Source: Candidatus Competibacteraceae bacterium
Lineage (GTDB): Bacteria > Pseudomonadota > Gammaproteobacteria > Competibacterales > Competibacteraceae
Reading direction: 5' to 3'
Length of the DNA stretch: 5,240 nucleotides
Assembly: GCA_020445005.1 (NCBI GenBank)
Contig: JAGRHM010000316.1
Location: forward strand, 1-5,240
Shown one piece after another: positions 1-5,240 of the stretch. Each line of letters opens with the position of its first letter. The first letter of the stretch is position 1. The notes beneath the pieces were generated by a model. It was not told where the DNA came from, ran no database searches, and saw only the letters and a list, made by a program, of their open reading frames with translations. The position numbers and the translations under genes are program-made.

Positions 1-164
1 TGGTTTGCCCGGTCAGCAAGGCACCGCTGACCTACGATAAGGCGCGGCAGGAATTGATCTGTTGGGAGAGTCGGCTGGCCTATCCCGTGCGCGATGGCAT
101 TCCGGTCATGCTGGAAGCCGAGGCGCGGCAGCTGGCTGATGATGAAGTGATTCCCGGTGAGTGA
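1..164 (+). CDS. Trm112/YcaR-family small protein, 3' part only
   Basis: The first whole codon is at base 3 and the frame is open to TGA at 162-164, giving 53 visible residues; the start lies left of the window. The text matches the C-terminal part of the short Trm112-like proteins found beside kdsB (YcaR in E. coli): a CPVSK turn, then ELIC, then the conserved [17 protein letters not shown] stretch. In the family, cysteines of this fold often hold zinc; here the second Cys of the usual CPxC turn is Ser, though a later Cys remains, so metal binding may be lost. In bacteria the role is poorly defined; in eukaryotes and archaea Trm112 activates methyltransferases. It overlaps kdsB by 8 bases, which suggests one mRNA and translational coupling, with lpxK expected upstream. 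Confidence 0.85.
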   Translation, partial: VCPVSKAPLTYDKARQELICWESRLAYPVRDGIPVMLEAEARQLADDEVIPGE

Positions 165-1017
165 AATTCTCCCCGGCTTTCGCGTGGCGATTCCCGCCCG
201 CTACGCCTCAACCCGGTTGCCGGGCAAACCGCTGCGTATGATCGCCGGGCGGCCGCTGATCGAGCATGTTTATCAGCGGGCGCTGGCCAGCGGGGCTTTG
301 GAGGTCGTGATCGCTACTGACGATGCGCGCATTCGGCAAGTCGCCGAGGGCTTTGGCGCACGGGTGTGCATGACCTCCCCTGATCATCTGTCCGGCACCG
401 ACCGGTTGGCCGAAGTTGCCGCCCAATTGAATTGGCCAGATGACGCCATCGTTGTCAACGTCCAGGGCGACGAGCCTCAAGTACCCCCGGTGCTGATTCA
501 ACAGGTCGCAACCGGATTGGAGCAACATCCCGATGATGGTATTGCGACCCTATGCGCGCGCATTGCTGATCCAGCGGAGTTGTTCGATCCCAATGTGGTC
601 AAAGTCGTCCGGGATCAACAGGATTACGCCCTGTATTTCAGTCGGGCGCCCATTCCCTGGCATCGTGAAGGGTTTCGAAACAAGGGGGGAGAGCACCCCT
701 CTTTATTGCCGGAGAATAGCGCCTGGTTTCGCCATATCGGCTTGTACGCCTACCGGGTGGCGGTGCTCACGCGCTATCCGCATCTGTCGCCAGCGCCGGC
801 CGAGCAGGCGGAAGCGCTGGAGCAGTTGCGTGCATTGTGGCGCGGCATCCGCATTCATGTCGCCGAGGCGGTTAAGATTCCCCCCTTAGGCGTGGATACC
901 GAGGCGGATCTGGCGCGAGTGGCGGCGCACTGGGCGTCCTCAGACGGATCTTCCGGCCCATTTTTAGGTAACCCATTGATAATTGATGTTAAAGCTGAAA
1001 TATACCAGAAATTATAG
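157..1017 (+). CDS. kdsB: 3-deoxy-manno-octulosonate cytidylyltransferase (CMP-KDO synthetase), C-terminus altered by IS insertion
   Basis: Cytoplasmic enzyme that activates KDO with CTP to CMP-KDO, the donor for the inner core of lipopolysaccharide. Visible family marks are the nucleotide-binding [13 protein letters not shown] (residues 14-26), ATDD near 53-56, [17 protein letters not shown] (71-87), VNVQGDEP (100-107, with the metal-binding Asp), [11 protein letters not shown] (158-168), HIGLYAYR (193-200) and GVDTEADL (245-252). The GTG start at 157 puts the signature at its usual distance from the N-terminus; no strong Shine-Dalgarno is visible, so coupling to the overlapping upstream gene is likely. 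The usual family length is about 250-260 residues; this reads 286. Homology ends near residue 256, and from codon 264 the frame is encoded by the IS left end, stopping at TAG 1015-1017. The catalytic core is complete, so activity is probably retained, but stability of the new tail is unknown. Confidence 0.95.
   Translation: MSEILPGFRVAIPARYASTRLPGKPLRMIAGRPLIEHVYQRALASGALEVVIATDDARIRQVAEGFGARVCMTSPDHLSGTDRLAEVAAQLNWPDDAIVVNVQGDEPQVPPVLIQQVATGLEQHPDDGIATLCARIADPAELFDPNVVKVVRDQQDYALYFSRAPIPWHREGFRNKGGEHPSLLPENSAWFRHIGLYAYRVAVLTRYPHLSPAPAEQAEALEQLRALWRGIRIHVAEAVKIPPLGVDTEADLARVAAHWASSDGSSGPFLGNPLIIDVKAEIYQKL
940..944. repeat. Target-site duplication, left copy (TCAGA)
   Basis: TCAGA immediately abuts the left inverted repeat and is repeated at 2784-2788 just outside the right inverted repeat. 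In the kdsB frame it is Ser262 plus the first two bases of Asp263. The repeat is only 5 bp, but its exact position against both 10-bp ends and the clean gene ends produced by virtual excision make chance unlikely. Confidence 0.82.
945..974 (+). repeat. Left terminal inverted repeat of the IS
   Basis: The first 10 bases, CGGATCTTCC, match the reverse complement of 2774-2783 exactly. Similarity further in is weak, but an AGGTAAC block at 966-972 answers AGGCGTAAC on the complementary strand of the right end (2755-2763) if a 2-base gap is allowed, so the full transposase-binding end may span about 30 bases. Confidence 0.8.
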
Positions 1018-1040
1018 GCATGTAAATAGTATAATAATGC

Positions 1041-1068
1041 TTGACATACATCGTATTATAACTAAATA
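1041..1068 (+). promoter_or_regulatory. Putative sigma-70 promoter of the transposase gene
   Basis: A perfect -35 box TTGACA (1041-1046) is followed after 16 bases by TAAATA (1063-1068) as a -10 box, in the AT-rich IS leader. Transcription would begin near 1075-1076, essentially at the ATG at 1076, so the message would be leaderless or nearly so. This is inferred from motif and spacing only. A TATAAT at 1030-1035 has no convincing -35 partner. Confidence 0.5.
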
Positions 1069-1075
1069 TGTCGTC

Positions 1076-2695
1076 ATGTACATCGCCCGTATCCCCAACC
1101 GCACTTCCAGGCCCACCCTCCTGCTCCGCGAGTCCTACCGCGAGGGCGGCAAAGTCCGCACGCGGACCCTCGCCAACCTGACGAATTGGCCACCCGAGCG
1201 GATCGCGGCCATGGAGCGCCTGGCGAAGGGCGAATGGGACGGCGGGTCGGGTGGAGAGCTGACCAGCGGTGAGATTTTCGGCGTCCTGTTTGCGCTCAAG
1301 CATCTGGCCGACCAAGTGGGCCTCACTCGGGTGTTGGGCACCGCCCCGGAAAGCAAGCTGAACCTGTTCCTGGTCCTGGCGCGCATCGCCCATGACGGGT
1401 CTAGGCTGTCGGCGGTGCACTGGGCGGAGCAGCACACGGTGGGTGATGTGTTGGGCTTGGGTCCGTTCGAAGAGGACGACCTGTATGCGGCGCTGGACTG
1501 GCTGGCGGGCCAGCAAGAACGGATCGAGCGGGAGTTGTACCAGGATTACGTGCAGCGACGGGGCCAGCCGCCGGTGTTGGTGCTGTACGATGTGACCTCC
1601 AGCTATTTCGAAGGGGAAGACAACGAACTGGGCCAATACGGCTATAACCGGGACGGCAAAAAGGGCAAGCGACAAAGCGTCATTGGCCTGCTGACGGCGG
1701 CGGACGGGGAGCCCCTGGCGGTGCGGGTGTTTGAGGGCAACACAGCGGACCCGGCGACGGTGGCCAGCCAGATTACGATCCTGAAGGAGCGATTCGGCGT
1801 TGCCGAGGTGGTGGTGGTGGGCGACCGGGGGATGATTAAGGCCAAGGGGAAAGCGGCGCTGTCGGCGGAGAGTTGGCGGTATATCACCGCCTTGACCGAC
1901 GCCCAAGTCCGCACCCTGCTCAAGCAGGGCGTGTTGCAGCCGGATTTGTTCGATGCGCACCTGTGCGAGGTCGAACAGGACGGCAAACGTCTGATCGTGC
2001 GCCGCAACGACGCCGTGTGTGGGCGCGAGGAGCGGCGGCGGGCGGACAAGTTGCACCAGTTGCAGGAGAAGATCGTCGAACGCAATGCTTTTGTCGCAAA
2101 GTCCCCCCGCGCGAGCGCGGAGACCGGCTTGGCGGCCTTGCGGTGCTGGGTCAAGAGCCACAAGCTCAGTAAGTTTGTGACGCTCGCGTTGGAGGACCGG
2201 GCCATCCGCTGTGCCATCAACGACGACGCCAAGGCGGAAGACGCCCTGCTCGACGGCTGCCACCTCCTGGAAACGGATGTCCCCAAGGACTGGCTGGACG
2301 CCAAGACGGTGGATGCGCGCGACCGCGACCTGCAAAAGGTCGAGCGCAACTTCCGCACCGTGAAGACCGCTTTCCTGGAAATCCGCCCGATCTTCGTCCG
2401 CAAGGCCGCGCGCACCAAGGCCCATGTGTTCGTCGCGATGCTGGCGTTGAAGATCACGCGCCAGTTTGAGGTCGGCCTGCGAAAAGTGTTCGGGACCGTC
2501 GGTGAGGACGCTGCCGCCATCACCCCGAACGACGCTCTGGTGGCTTTGGGGCGGTTAACTTATCTCTACACGACGGACCGTAACGGACAGCGCCACGCCC
2601 ACCTGCCGCGCCCGGACGCACACCAGGGCAAAATCCTCAACGCCATCGGTCTTTCCTTCCCTCTTAAACCAACAGCCGTCAATCGAGCCGCGTAG
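1076..2695 (+). CDS. IS1634-like DDE transposase, 539 aa, apparently intact
   Basis: Transposase expected to cut and rejoin the element ends. The N-terminal text (IPNRTSRP, LLRESYREGGKVRTRTLANL, NWPPE) is characteristic of IS1634-like transposases. Candidate catalytic residues, counted from the ATG at 1076, are Asp172 in LYDVTSSYFEG, Asp250 in VVVGDRGMI, and Glu423 in KVERNFRTVK, followed by EIRPIF and ARTKAHVFVAMLALKI, which corresponds to the C-terminal signature of IS4-type enzymes. The long Asp-to-Glu gap (173 residues) fits the insertion domain of that superfamily. The frame is open up to 983, but the extra 31 codons are AT-rich and lie upstream of the best promoter, and the family usually begins close to MYIARIPN, so 1076 is preferred. 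No Shine-Dalgarno precedes it. No frameshift or stop is seen. It lies alone in the IS, downstream of and co-directional with kdsB. Confidence 0.9.
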   Translation: MYIARIPNRTSRPTLLLRESYREGGKVRTRTLANLTNWPPERIAAMERLAKGEWDGGSGGELTSGEIFGVLFALKHLADQVGLTRVLGTAPESKLNLFLVLARIAHDGSRLSAVHWAEQHTVGDVLGLGPFEEDDLYAALDWLAGQQERIERELYQDYVQRRGQPPVLVLYDVTSSYFEGEDNELGQYGYNRDGKKGKRQSVIGLLTAADGEPLAVRVFEGNTADPATVASQITILKERFGVAEVVVVGDRGMIKAKGKAALSAESWRYITALTDAQVRTLLKQGVLQPDLFDAHLCEVEQDGKRLIVRRNDAVCGREERRRADKLHQLQEKIVERNAFVAKSPRASAETGLAALRCWVKSHKLSKFVTLALEDRAIRCAINDDAKAEDALLDGCHLLETDVPKDWLDAKTVDARDRDLQKVERNFRTVKTAFLEIRPIFVRKAARTKAHVFVAMLALKITRQFEVGLRKVFGTVGEDAAAITPNDALVALGRLTYLYTTDRNGQRHAHLPRPDAHQGKILNAIGLSFPLKPTAVNRAA

Positions 2696-2703
2696 GCAGG
2701 GGC

Positions 2704-2728
2704 CGATTTCGCGGAATCGTCTATTTTT
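2704..2728 (+). terminator. Putative intrinsic terminator after the transposase gene
   Basis: A six-pair stem, CGATTT (2704-2709) with GAATCG (2714-2719) including one G-U pair, and a four-base CGCG loop, lies 8 bases past the transposase stop. It is followed by CTATTTTT, with a T run at 2724-2728. The stem is short and only moderately GC-rich, so strength is uncertain. It would limit read-through into DNA antisense to the small minus-strand gene. Confidence 0.45.
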
Positions 2729-2754
2729 AAATAAAAACAAATAAATGAAGCCGA

Positions 2755-2783
2755 GTTACGCCTGCTGTCTGGGGGAAGATCCG
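2755..2783 (-). repeat. Right terminal inverted repeat of the IS
   Basis: The outer 10 bases (2774-2783) are the perfect inverse of the left end. Read inward on the minus strand, the sequence passes through a CCCCCAGACAGC stretch unlike the left end and then AGGCGTAAC, which resembles AGGTAAC in the left end. Confidence 0.78.
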
Positions 2784-2788
2784 TCAGA
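2784..2788. repeat. Target-site duplication, right copy (TCAGA)
   Basis: This is the partner of the copy at 940-944. On the minus strand its first three bases form the TGA stop codon of the small gene that follows, so the duplication left that gene with an unchanged end. Confidence 0.82.
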
Positions 2789-3053
2789 TGAATAAGTCAA
2801 GCGCCGCCAACTCCGGCAAGTCGGGATTTAACCGTTCGCGACGCAGGTTGAACAAGGGGACCGTATGGATTTTGGGTAGATGATCGCCCGCGTCGCCGTA
2901 TTGGTTCGCGTGAATGACCTTGCGGTGGTTCTGGTCGCGCAGCACCAAGGCGGGTTCGTCGGCCAGGATTTCAATCACCTGGCAAGGGATGCCTTGATAG
3001 GTTAGGGTTTGACCTAGCAGGGTCTTGAGTTTATTGGGATTAATCGGCAGCAT
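2784..3053 (-). CDS. Small protein of unknown function, 89 aa
   Basis: I do not recognise a named family. The ATG at 3051-3053 gives MLPINPNKLKTLLGQ, then TYQGIPCQVIEILADEPALVL (about 18-38), a basic, polar middle (RDQNHRKVIHANQYGD), and an end with LFNLRRERLNPDLPELAALDLFI. The pattern of short beta-like segments (QTLTYQGIPCQVIEIL, PALVLRD, TVPLFNL) suggests a small soluble barrel-like domain, which is inference. There is no signal peptide or membrane segment. The frame stays open up to an ATG at 3146, but that would add a low-quality 31-residue leader reaching the phosphatase start. No clear Shine-Dalgarno precedes 3053, so the start is tentative. The stop TGA (2784-2786) lies inside the right copy of the IS target duplication. 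Before insertion the gene overlapped the end of kdsB tail to tail. Confidence 0.6.
   Translation of the reverse strand: MLPINPNKLKTLLGQTLTYQGIPCQVIEILADEPALVLRDQNHRKVIHANQYGDAGDHLPKIHTVPLFNLRRERLNPDLPELAALDLFI
2789..2795 (+). other. kdsB: Remnant of the original kdsB 3' end, cut off by the IS
   Basis: If the IS and one TCAGA copy are removed, the kdsB frame continues from Ser262 through GAT GAA TAA, using T2789, GAA 2790-2792 and TAA 2793-2795. The native protein would end Ser-Ser-Asp-Glu at 264 residues, a normal length for KdsB. These seven bases are the displaced end of the gene and now lie only within the small minus-strand gene. Confidence 0.8.
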
Positions 3054-3151
3054 GAGAGGTAGCAAGCAACGTAATGGGTTCCACAATCGTGCAAGCGATC
3101 CGGGCGATGTTTGTTTCCTCGCGACGGTCGGATGAAGCAAAGGCAAAAGCG

Positions 3152-3631
3152 ATGGTTAGAGTCCTGTTTGTATGCATGGGAAATATTTGCCGTTCTCCAA
3201 TGGCGGAAGGGGTGTTCCGGCGCATGCTGGAAGGCGTTGGGCTGACTGAAAAGGTTTATGTGGATTCTGCCGGTACGCATTCCTACCACATCGGCGCAGC
3301 TCCCGACCCGCGCAGCCAAACTACGGCCCAGCGCCGGGGAGTGGATTTACGCAGCCTCCGCGCCCGGCAGGTGATGATCAGTGACTTTGCCGAATTCGAT
3401 TATGTGCTGGCTATGGACCGGGATAATTACTCTCATTTGCTGGAACTGTGTCAGGACGCCGGGTTGCAACGTCGTATCCAGTTGTTCCTGGATTTTGCCC
3501 CAGACTTGCCTGAACGGGAAGTGCCTGATCCTTATTATGGCGGTCCGACCGGTTTTGATCGGGTCATGGATCTGGTCGAGGAAGCCGCCCAGGGTCTGTT
3601 AATACATATTCGCGAGCAGCATCAGCTTTGA
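3152..3631 (+). CDS. Low-molecular-weight protein-tyrosine-phosphatase, 159 aa
   Basis: Cytoplasmic phosphatase of the arsenate reductase-like LMW-PTP fold, which hydrolyses phosphotyrosine through a cysteinyl-phosphate intermediate. The P-loop CMGNICRS sits at residues 8-15, with nucleophile Cys8, Arg14 and Ser15; the general acid is Asp126 in VPDPYYGG. VDSAGTHSYHIGAAPDPRS (37-55) and MDRDNYSHL (88-96) are also typical. Length is normal for the family. The ATG at 3152 places the P-loop directly after the first beta strand, as in relatives; the open frame reaches 3074, but that extension has no family resemblance. A weak AAAGG (3139-3143) lies 8 bases upstream. In bacteria such enzymes often pair with tyrosine kinases in capsule control (Wzb/Etp), but no kinase or polymer gene is visible here, and the substrate is unknown. 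Confidence 0.93.
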   Translation: MVRVLFVCMGNICRSPMAEGVFRRMLEGVGLTEKVYVDSAGTHSYHIGAAPDPRSQTTAQRRGVDLRSLRARQVMISDFAEFDYVLAMDRDNYSHLLELCQDAGLQRRIQLFLDFAPDLPEREVPDPYYGGPTGFDRVMDLVEEAAQGLLIHIREQHQL

Positions 3632-3674
3632 GTAGGGGAGTCTCTCATCTAACCCCCCTCTCGTCAGGGACAGG

Positions 3675-3692
3675 AAGCGAACAAAGCGAACA
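3675..3692. repeat. Two-copy tandem repeat of AAGCGAACA
   Basis: The 9-bp unit AAGCGAACA occurs perfectly twice in a row (3675-3683, 3684-3692) just before the hairpin in the gap between the phosphatase gene and rne. It is probably a slippage duplication; no function is evident. Confidence 0.7.
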
Positions 3693-3721
3693 TTCACTCC
3701 CCTTTGCAAAGGGGGAGTGAA
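3693..3721. terminator. Strong hairpin between convergent genes, likely 3' end element of rne
   Basis: TTCACTCCCC (3693-3702) pairs with GGGGAGTGAA (3712-3721), ten pairs around TTTGCAAA and one extra G. It begins 9 bases after the rne stop on the minus strand and ends the convergent gap on the plus strand. Neither side has a long U tract; the minus-strand side is followed by TGTTCGCTTTGTT, moderately U-rich. It may act as a terminator or as a 3'-end stabilising stem for rne, or belong to a dispersed intergenic repeat family. The rest of the gap (3632-3674) shows only C- and G-rich text such as AACCCCCCTC, without a gene. Confidence 0.5.
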
Positions 3722-3729
3722 CGGACACA

Positions 3730-5240
3730 TCAGGATTTGGCGTCGTTGTCCGAGGACACTGGACTCGGTTCAACGACCTGGGAAGCTTCCACGGGTTCGT
3801 TCGCCGACTCGGTAATCAAAGATGGCTCGGATACCGGAATAGCATGTTCCGCTTTTTCGACAATCGGTTCTGATCCAGCAGACGGCTCATTGACGATCGC
3901 TTCTTCCGATACGACGGTTTCCTCCACAACCACCGTCTCTTCAATCTCGGCCTCGACCTCCAACGTTGCAGGCAATGTTGTGCCATCCGCCTCGGGGTCT
4001 ACCACTTCGAGCATAAGCGGAACCTGGACGGTTTCCGCATCAATAGCGACCGCAGTTTCTGCTTCGGTAAAGACGGGTTCAACCGGTTTCGGAAGCTCGC
4101 TTATGAAATCGGCTGATTCCATGCCAGGCGCTTCAGCCTGATTCACCGGTTGGGCTGGCGCTTCCGATTTAGGATGTTCGTCCGGCGCTTCCGGCTCAGG
4201 ATAATGGGTTACTTGCGTTTCTTTCACCTCTTCCTCAACCGTCGGATATTCCAGACGGGTGAGGGGTGGAGTGGGTAACTCATCATTAAGCAGGACTGTC
4301 GCATCCGTCGACTTGGCGGCAACCTGGGCGGCAAGCGCTTCTCGTGGCAGACGCGGGCGGCCACTGCGGATACGTCGTTGTGGCGCGCTTGATGTCGTCG
4401 TGATCGTCGGCGCAACAGATTCACTGGCTATTGCTGAATGATCATCCGGCTCAACGCCTGCATTGGCTCCCGATAAAGTCTCGGTATTCACTGGAACTGT
4501 ATCGGCGGCTTCGCCACGCTTCCGCCGCCGCCCGCCGCGCCGCCCCCGGCGGTTCCGCCCGGACGTCTCCTCTTCTTCAACAGGCGTGGTGATTTCCTCT
4601 TGTTTCGCGGCGGTTGTAGTCACTACTTCGGCCACTCGTTTGGGTTCCGGGAGCGATTCCTCAATGGGCAGCGAAATCAGGGGTGGCGGCGTTTCGGCTA
4701 TCCCCGGTGTGGTATCGGTTTTAATTACAGGCGCATTTGTGAGGCGTTCGCGCCGTTGCCGCTCGGGTTTAGCTGGCTTGACGCTGGACCGCCCTGGTCG
4801 CTCTTCCTTGATGGAAGGTTGCTCAGGCTGCCCAAACAGATTGCCCCAGAGCCAGCGGAAAAAACTGGCGTTGACTTCGGGTTTTGGTTTTGGCGCCGGC
4901 GGCAGCGGCGCCGGGCTGGTCGGCGCGACGCTCTTGACCGCAGGTTCCTCAATCGTCTCACGCATGGCGGCGTTGACCTGCGCTTCGTACTGTTCTTCGT
5001 AATCCTCAGCCAGGGTGTACGAGAGCCGCTGGGCCTCTGACAGTTCCTCAACGCGCAACCGGCTCAATTTAAAGTGCGGCGCCTCCAGTGATTCATTGGG
5101 GATCAGCAAAATGCCGACTCGATGGCGCTGTTCAAAAGCGCGGATCGCCTCACGTTTTTCATTGAGTAGGAAGGTCGCGACCTTGACCGGCAACTGAGCA
5201 ACGACCCGGCCGGTCTTGTCCTTCATGGCTTCTTCCTGAA
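3730..5240 (-). CDS. rne: Ribonuclease E, C-terminal part with scaffold tail (5' end outside the window)
   Basis: Single-strand endoribonuclease that starts mRNA decay and processes rRNA and tRNA, and anchors the degradosome at the inner membrane. About 502 residues are visible. Counting from the internal Met at 5224-5226, residues 1-55 match the end of the catalytic domain (AMKDKTGRVVAQLPVKVATFLLNEKREAI, RHRVGILLIPNESLEAPHF). The remainder is disordered tail: a Pro-rich linker (101-117), an aromatic amphipathic segment SFFRWLWGNLFG (121-132, nt about 4831-4866) placed like the E. coli membrane-targeting helix, an Arg patch RNRRGRRGGRRRKRG (224-238), a second basic patch QRRIRSGRPRLPRE (283-296), and a Glu/Val-rich acidic stretch to the end (about 325-498). 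These suggest membrane anchoring, RNA binding and protein docking; the tail roles are inferred by analogy. The frame remains open to the right edge (QEEA before the Met). Convergent with the phosphatase gene. Confidence 0.93.
   Translation of the reverse strand, partial: QEEAMKDKTGRVVAQLPVKVATFLLNEKREAIRAFEQRHRVGILLIPNESLEAPHFKLSRLRVEELSEAQRLSYTLAEDYEEQYEAQVNAAMRETIEEPAVKSVAPTSPAPLPPAPKPKPEVNASFFRWLWGNLFGQPEQPSIKEERPGRSSVKPAKPERQRRERLTNAPVIKTDTTPGIAETPPPLISLPIEESLPEPKRVAEVVTTTAAKQEEITTPVEEEETSGRNRRGRRGGRRRKRGEAADTVPVNTETLSGANAGVEPDDHSAIASESVAPTITTTSSAPQRRIRSGRPRLPREALAAQVAAKSTDATVLLNDELPTPPLTRLEYPTVEEEVKETQVTHYPEPEAPDEHPKSEAPAQPVNQAEAPGMESADFISELPKPVEPVFTEAETAVAIDAETVQVPLMLEVVDPEADGTTLPATLEVEAEIEETVVVEETVVSEEAIVNEPSAGSEPIVEKAEHAIPVSEPSLITESANEPVEASQVVEPSPVSSDNDAKS

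Larger units (their letters stand above)
945..2783 (+). mobile_element. Complete insertion sequence, IS1634-like (IS4 superfamily), 1839 bp
   Basis: The element is bounded by perfect 10-bp inverted ends, CGGATCTTCC at 945-954 and GGAAGATCCG at 2774-2783, and flanked by the direct repeat TCAGA (940-944 and 2784-2788). It holds one intact DDE transposase gene (1076-2695) with an AT-rich 121-base leader on the left and an 88-base tail on the right. Element length, a single ORF of about 540 codons and a 5-bp target duplication agree with the IS1634 family, but the family name rests on transposase resemblance, not on a database match. Intact ORF, exact ends and exact target duplication suggest a recent insertion. 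It landed in the last codons of kdsB, in the same direction as kdsB. Confidence 0.88.

Noticed and set aside
208..528. Minus-strand 106-codon frame within kdsB
   Set aside because: Overlaps a well-conserved enzyme region and has no ribosome-binding site or recognisable domain.
983..1075. Longer transposase N-terminus starting at 983 or 1037
   Set aside because: The added residues are AT-rich leader translation ([20 protein letters not shown]) upstream of the best promoter, and relatives start near MYIARIPN.
989..2425. 478-codon open frame on the minus strand, antisense to the transposase
   Set aside because: It shadows the transposase codons in GC-rich DNA, has the His/Gln/Arg-rich composition of a shadow frame, and resembles no family I know.
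1642..2523. 293-codon minus-strand frame inside the transposase gene
   Set aside because: Ser/Arg/Ala-rich shadow translation overlapping a clear DDE transposase; no independent start signals.
3074..3151. Extended N-terminus for the tyrosine phosphatase
   Set aside because: The 26 extra residues have no family counterpart; the ATG at 3152 places the catalytic loop at the normal distance from the N-terminus.
3014..3319. Minus-strand 101-codon frame across the phosphatase start
   Set aside because: It overlaps both the P-loop coding region and the small unknown gene in another frame, with no protein-like features.
4463..5002. Plus-strand Ser/Arg/Gly-rich open frames opposite rne (also 3704-4141 and 4600-5040)
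   Set aside because: These are complements of the low-complexity RNase E tail; repeated Glu, Pro and Val codons keep the opposite frames open by chance.
1..5240. CRISPR array, tRNA, rRNA, toxin-antitoxin or defence genes
   Set aside because: None seen on either strand; the only repeats are the IS ends, the target duplication, one hairpin and one 9-mer tandem.

Overview
The window looks like core chromosome of a gammaproteobacterium, moderately GC-rich and not an enteric. The evidence is the order of a Trm112-like protein then kdsB (the end of the lipid A/KDO cluster lpxK-ycaR-kdsB), followed by a low-molecular-weight tyrosine phosphatase and the 3' half of an RNase E gene with a long scaffold tail. 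I cannot name the genus from sequence alone; a Chromatiales- or Competibacter-like lineage would fit but is only a guess.

Layout: 1-164 is the tail of a Trm112/YcaR-family protein. kdsB (CMP-KDO synthetase) overlaps it by 8 bases. An intact insertion sequence, 945-2783 (1839 bp, IS4-superfamily DDE transposase, most like IS1634), sits in the last codons of kdsB. It has 10-bp perfect terminal inverted repeats and a 5-bp target duplication, TCAGA. After it, a small gene of unknown function (2784-3053) runs on the minus strand, divergent from the tyrosine phosphatase gene (3152-3631, plus). A ~98-base convergent gap with a strong hairpin and a 9-bp tandem repeat separates the phosphatase from the minus-strand rne, which enters from the right edge and stops at 3730.

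The most informative observation is that the insertion can be undone on paper. Joining the flanks through one TCAGA copy gives kdsB a native end (Ser-Ser-Asp-Glu-stop, 264 aa) and shows that kdsB and the small minus-strand gene once overlapped tail to tail by 12 bases. Today kdsB reads 24 codons into the element, counting the TAG stop, and carries a 23-residue foreign C-terminus. The small gene kept its stop codon because the duplicated target includes it. The KdsB catalytic core is untouched, so function is probably kept.

I see no defence system, CRISPR array, tRNA or rRNA. Apart from the IS the region is ordinary housekeeping sequence: envelope sugar activation, a phosphatase and the RNA-decay endonuclease.
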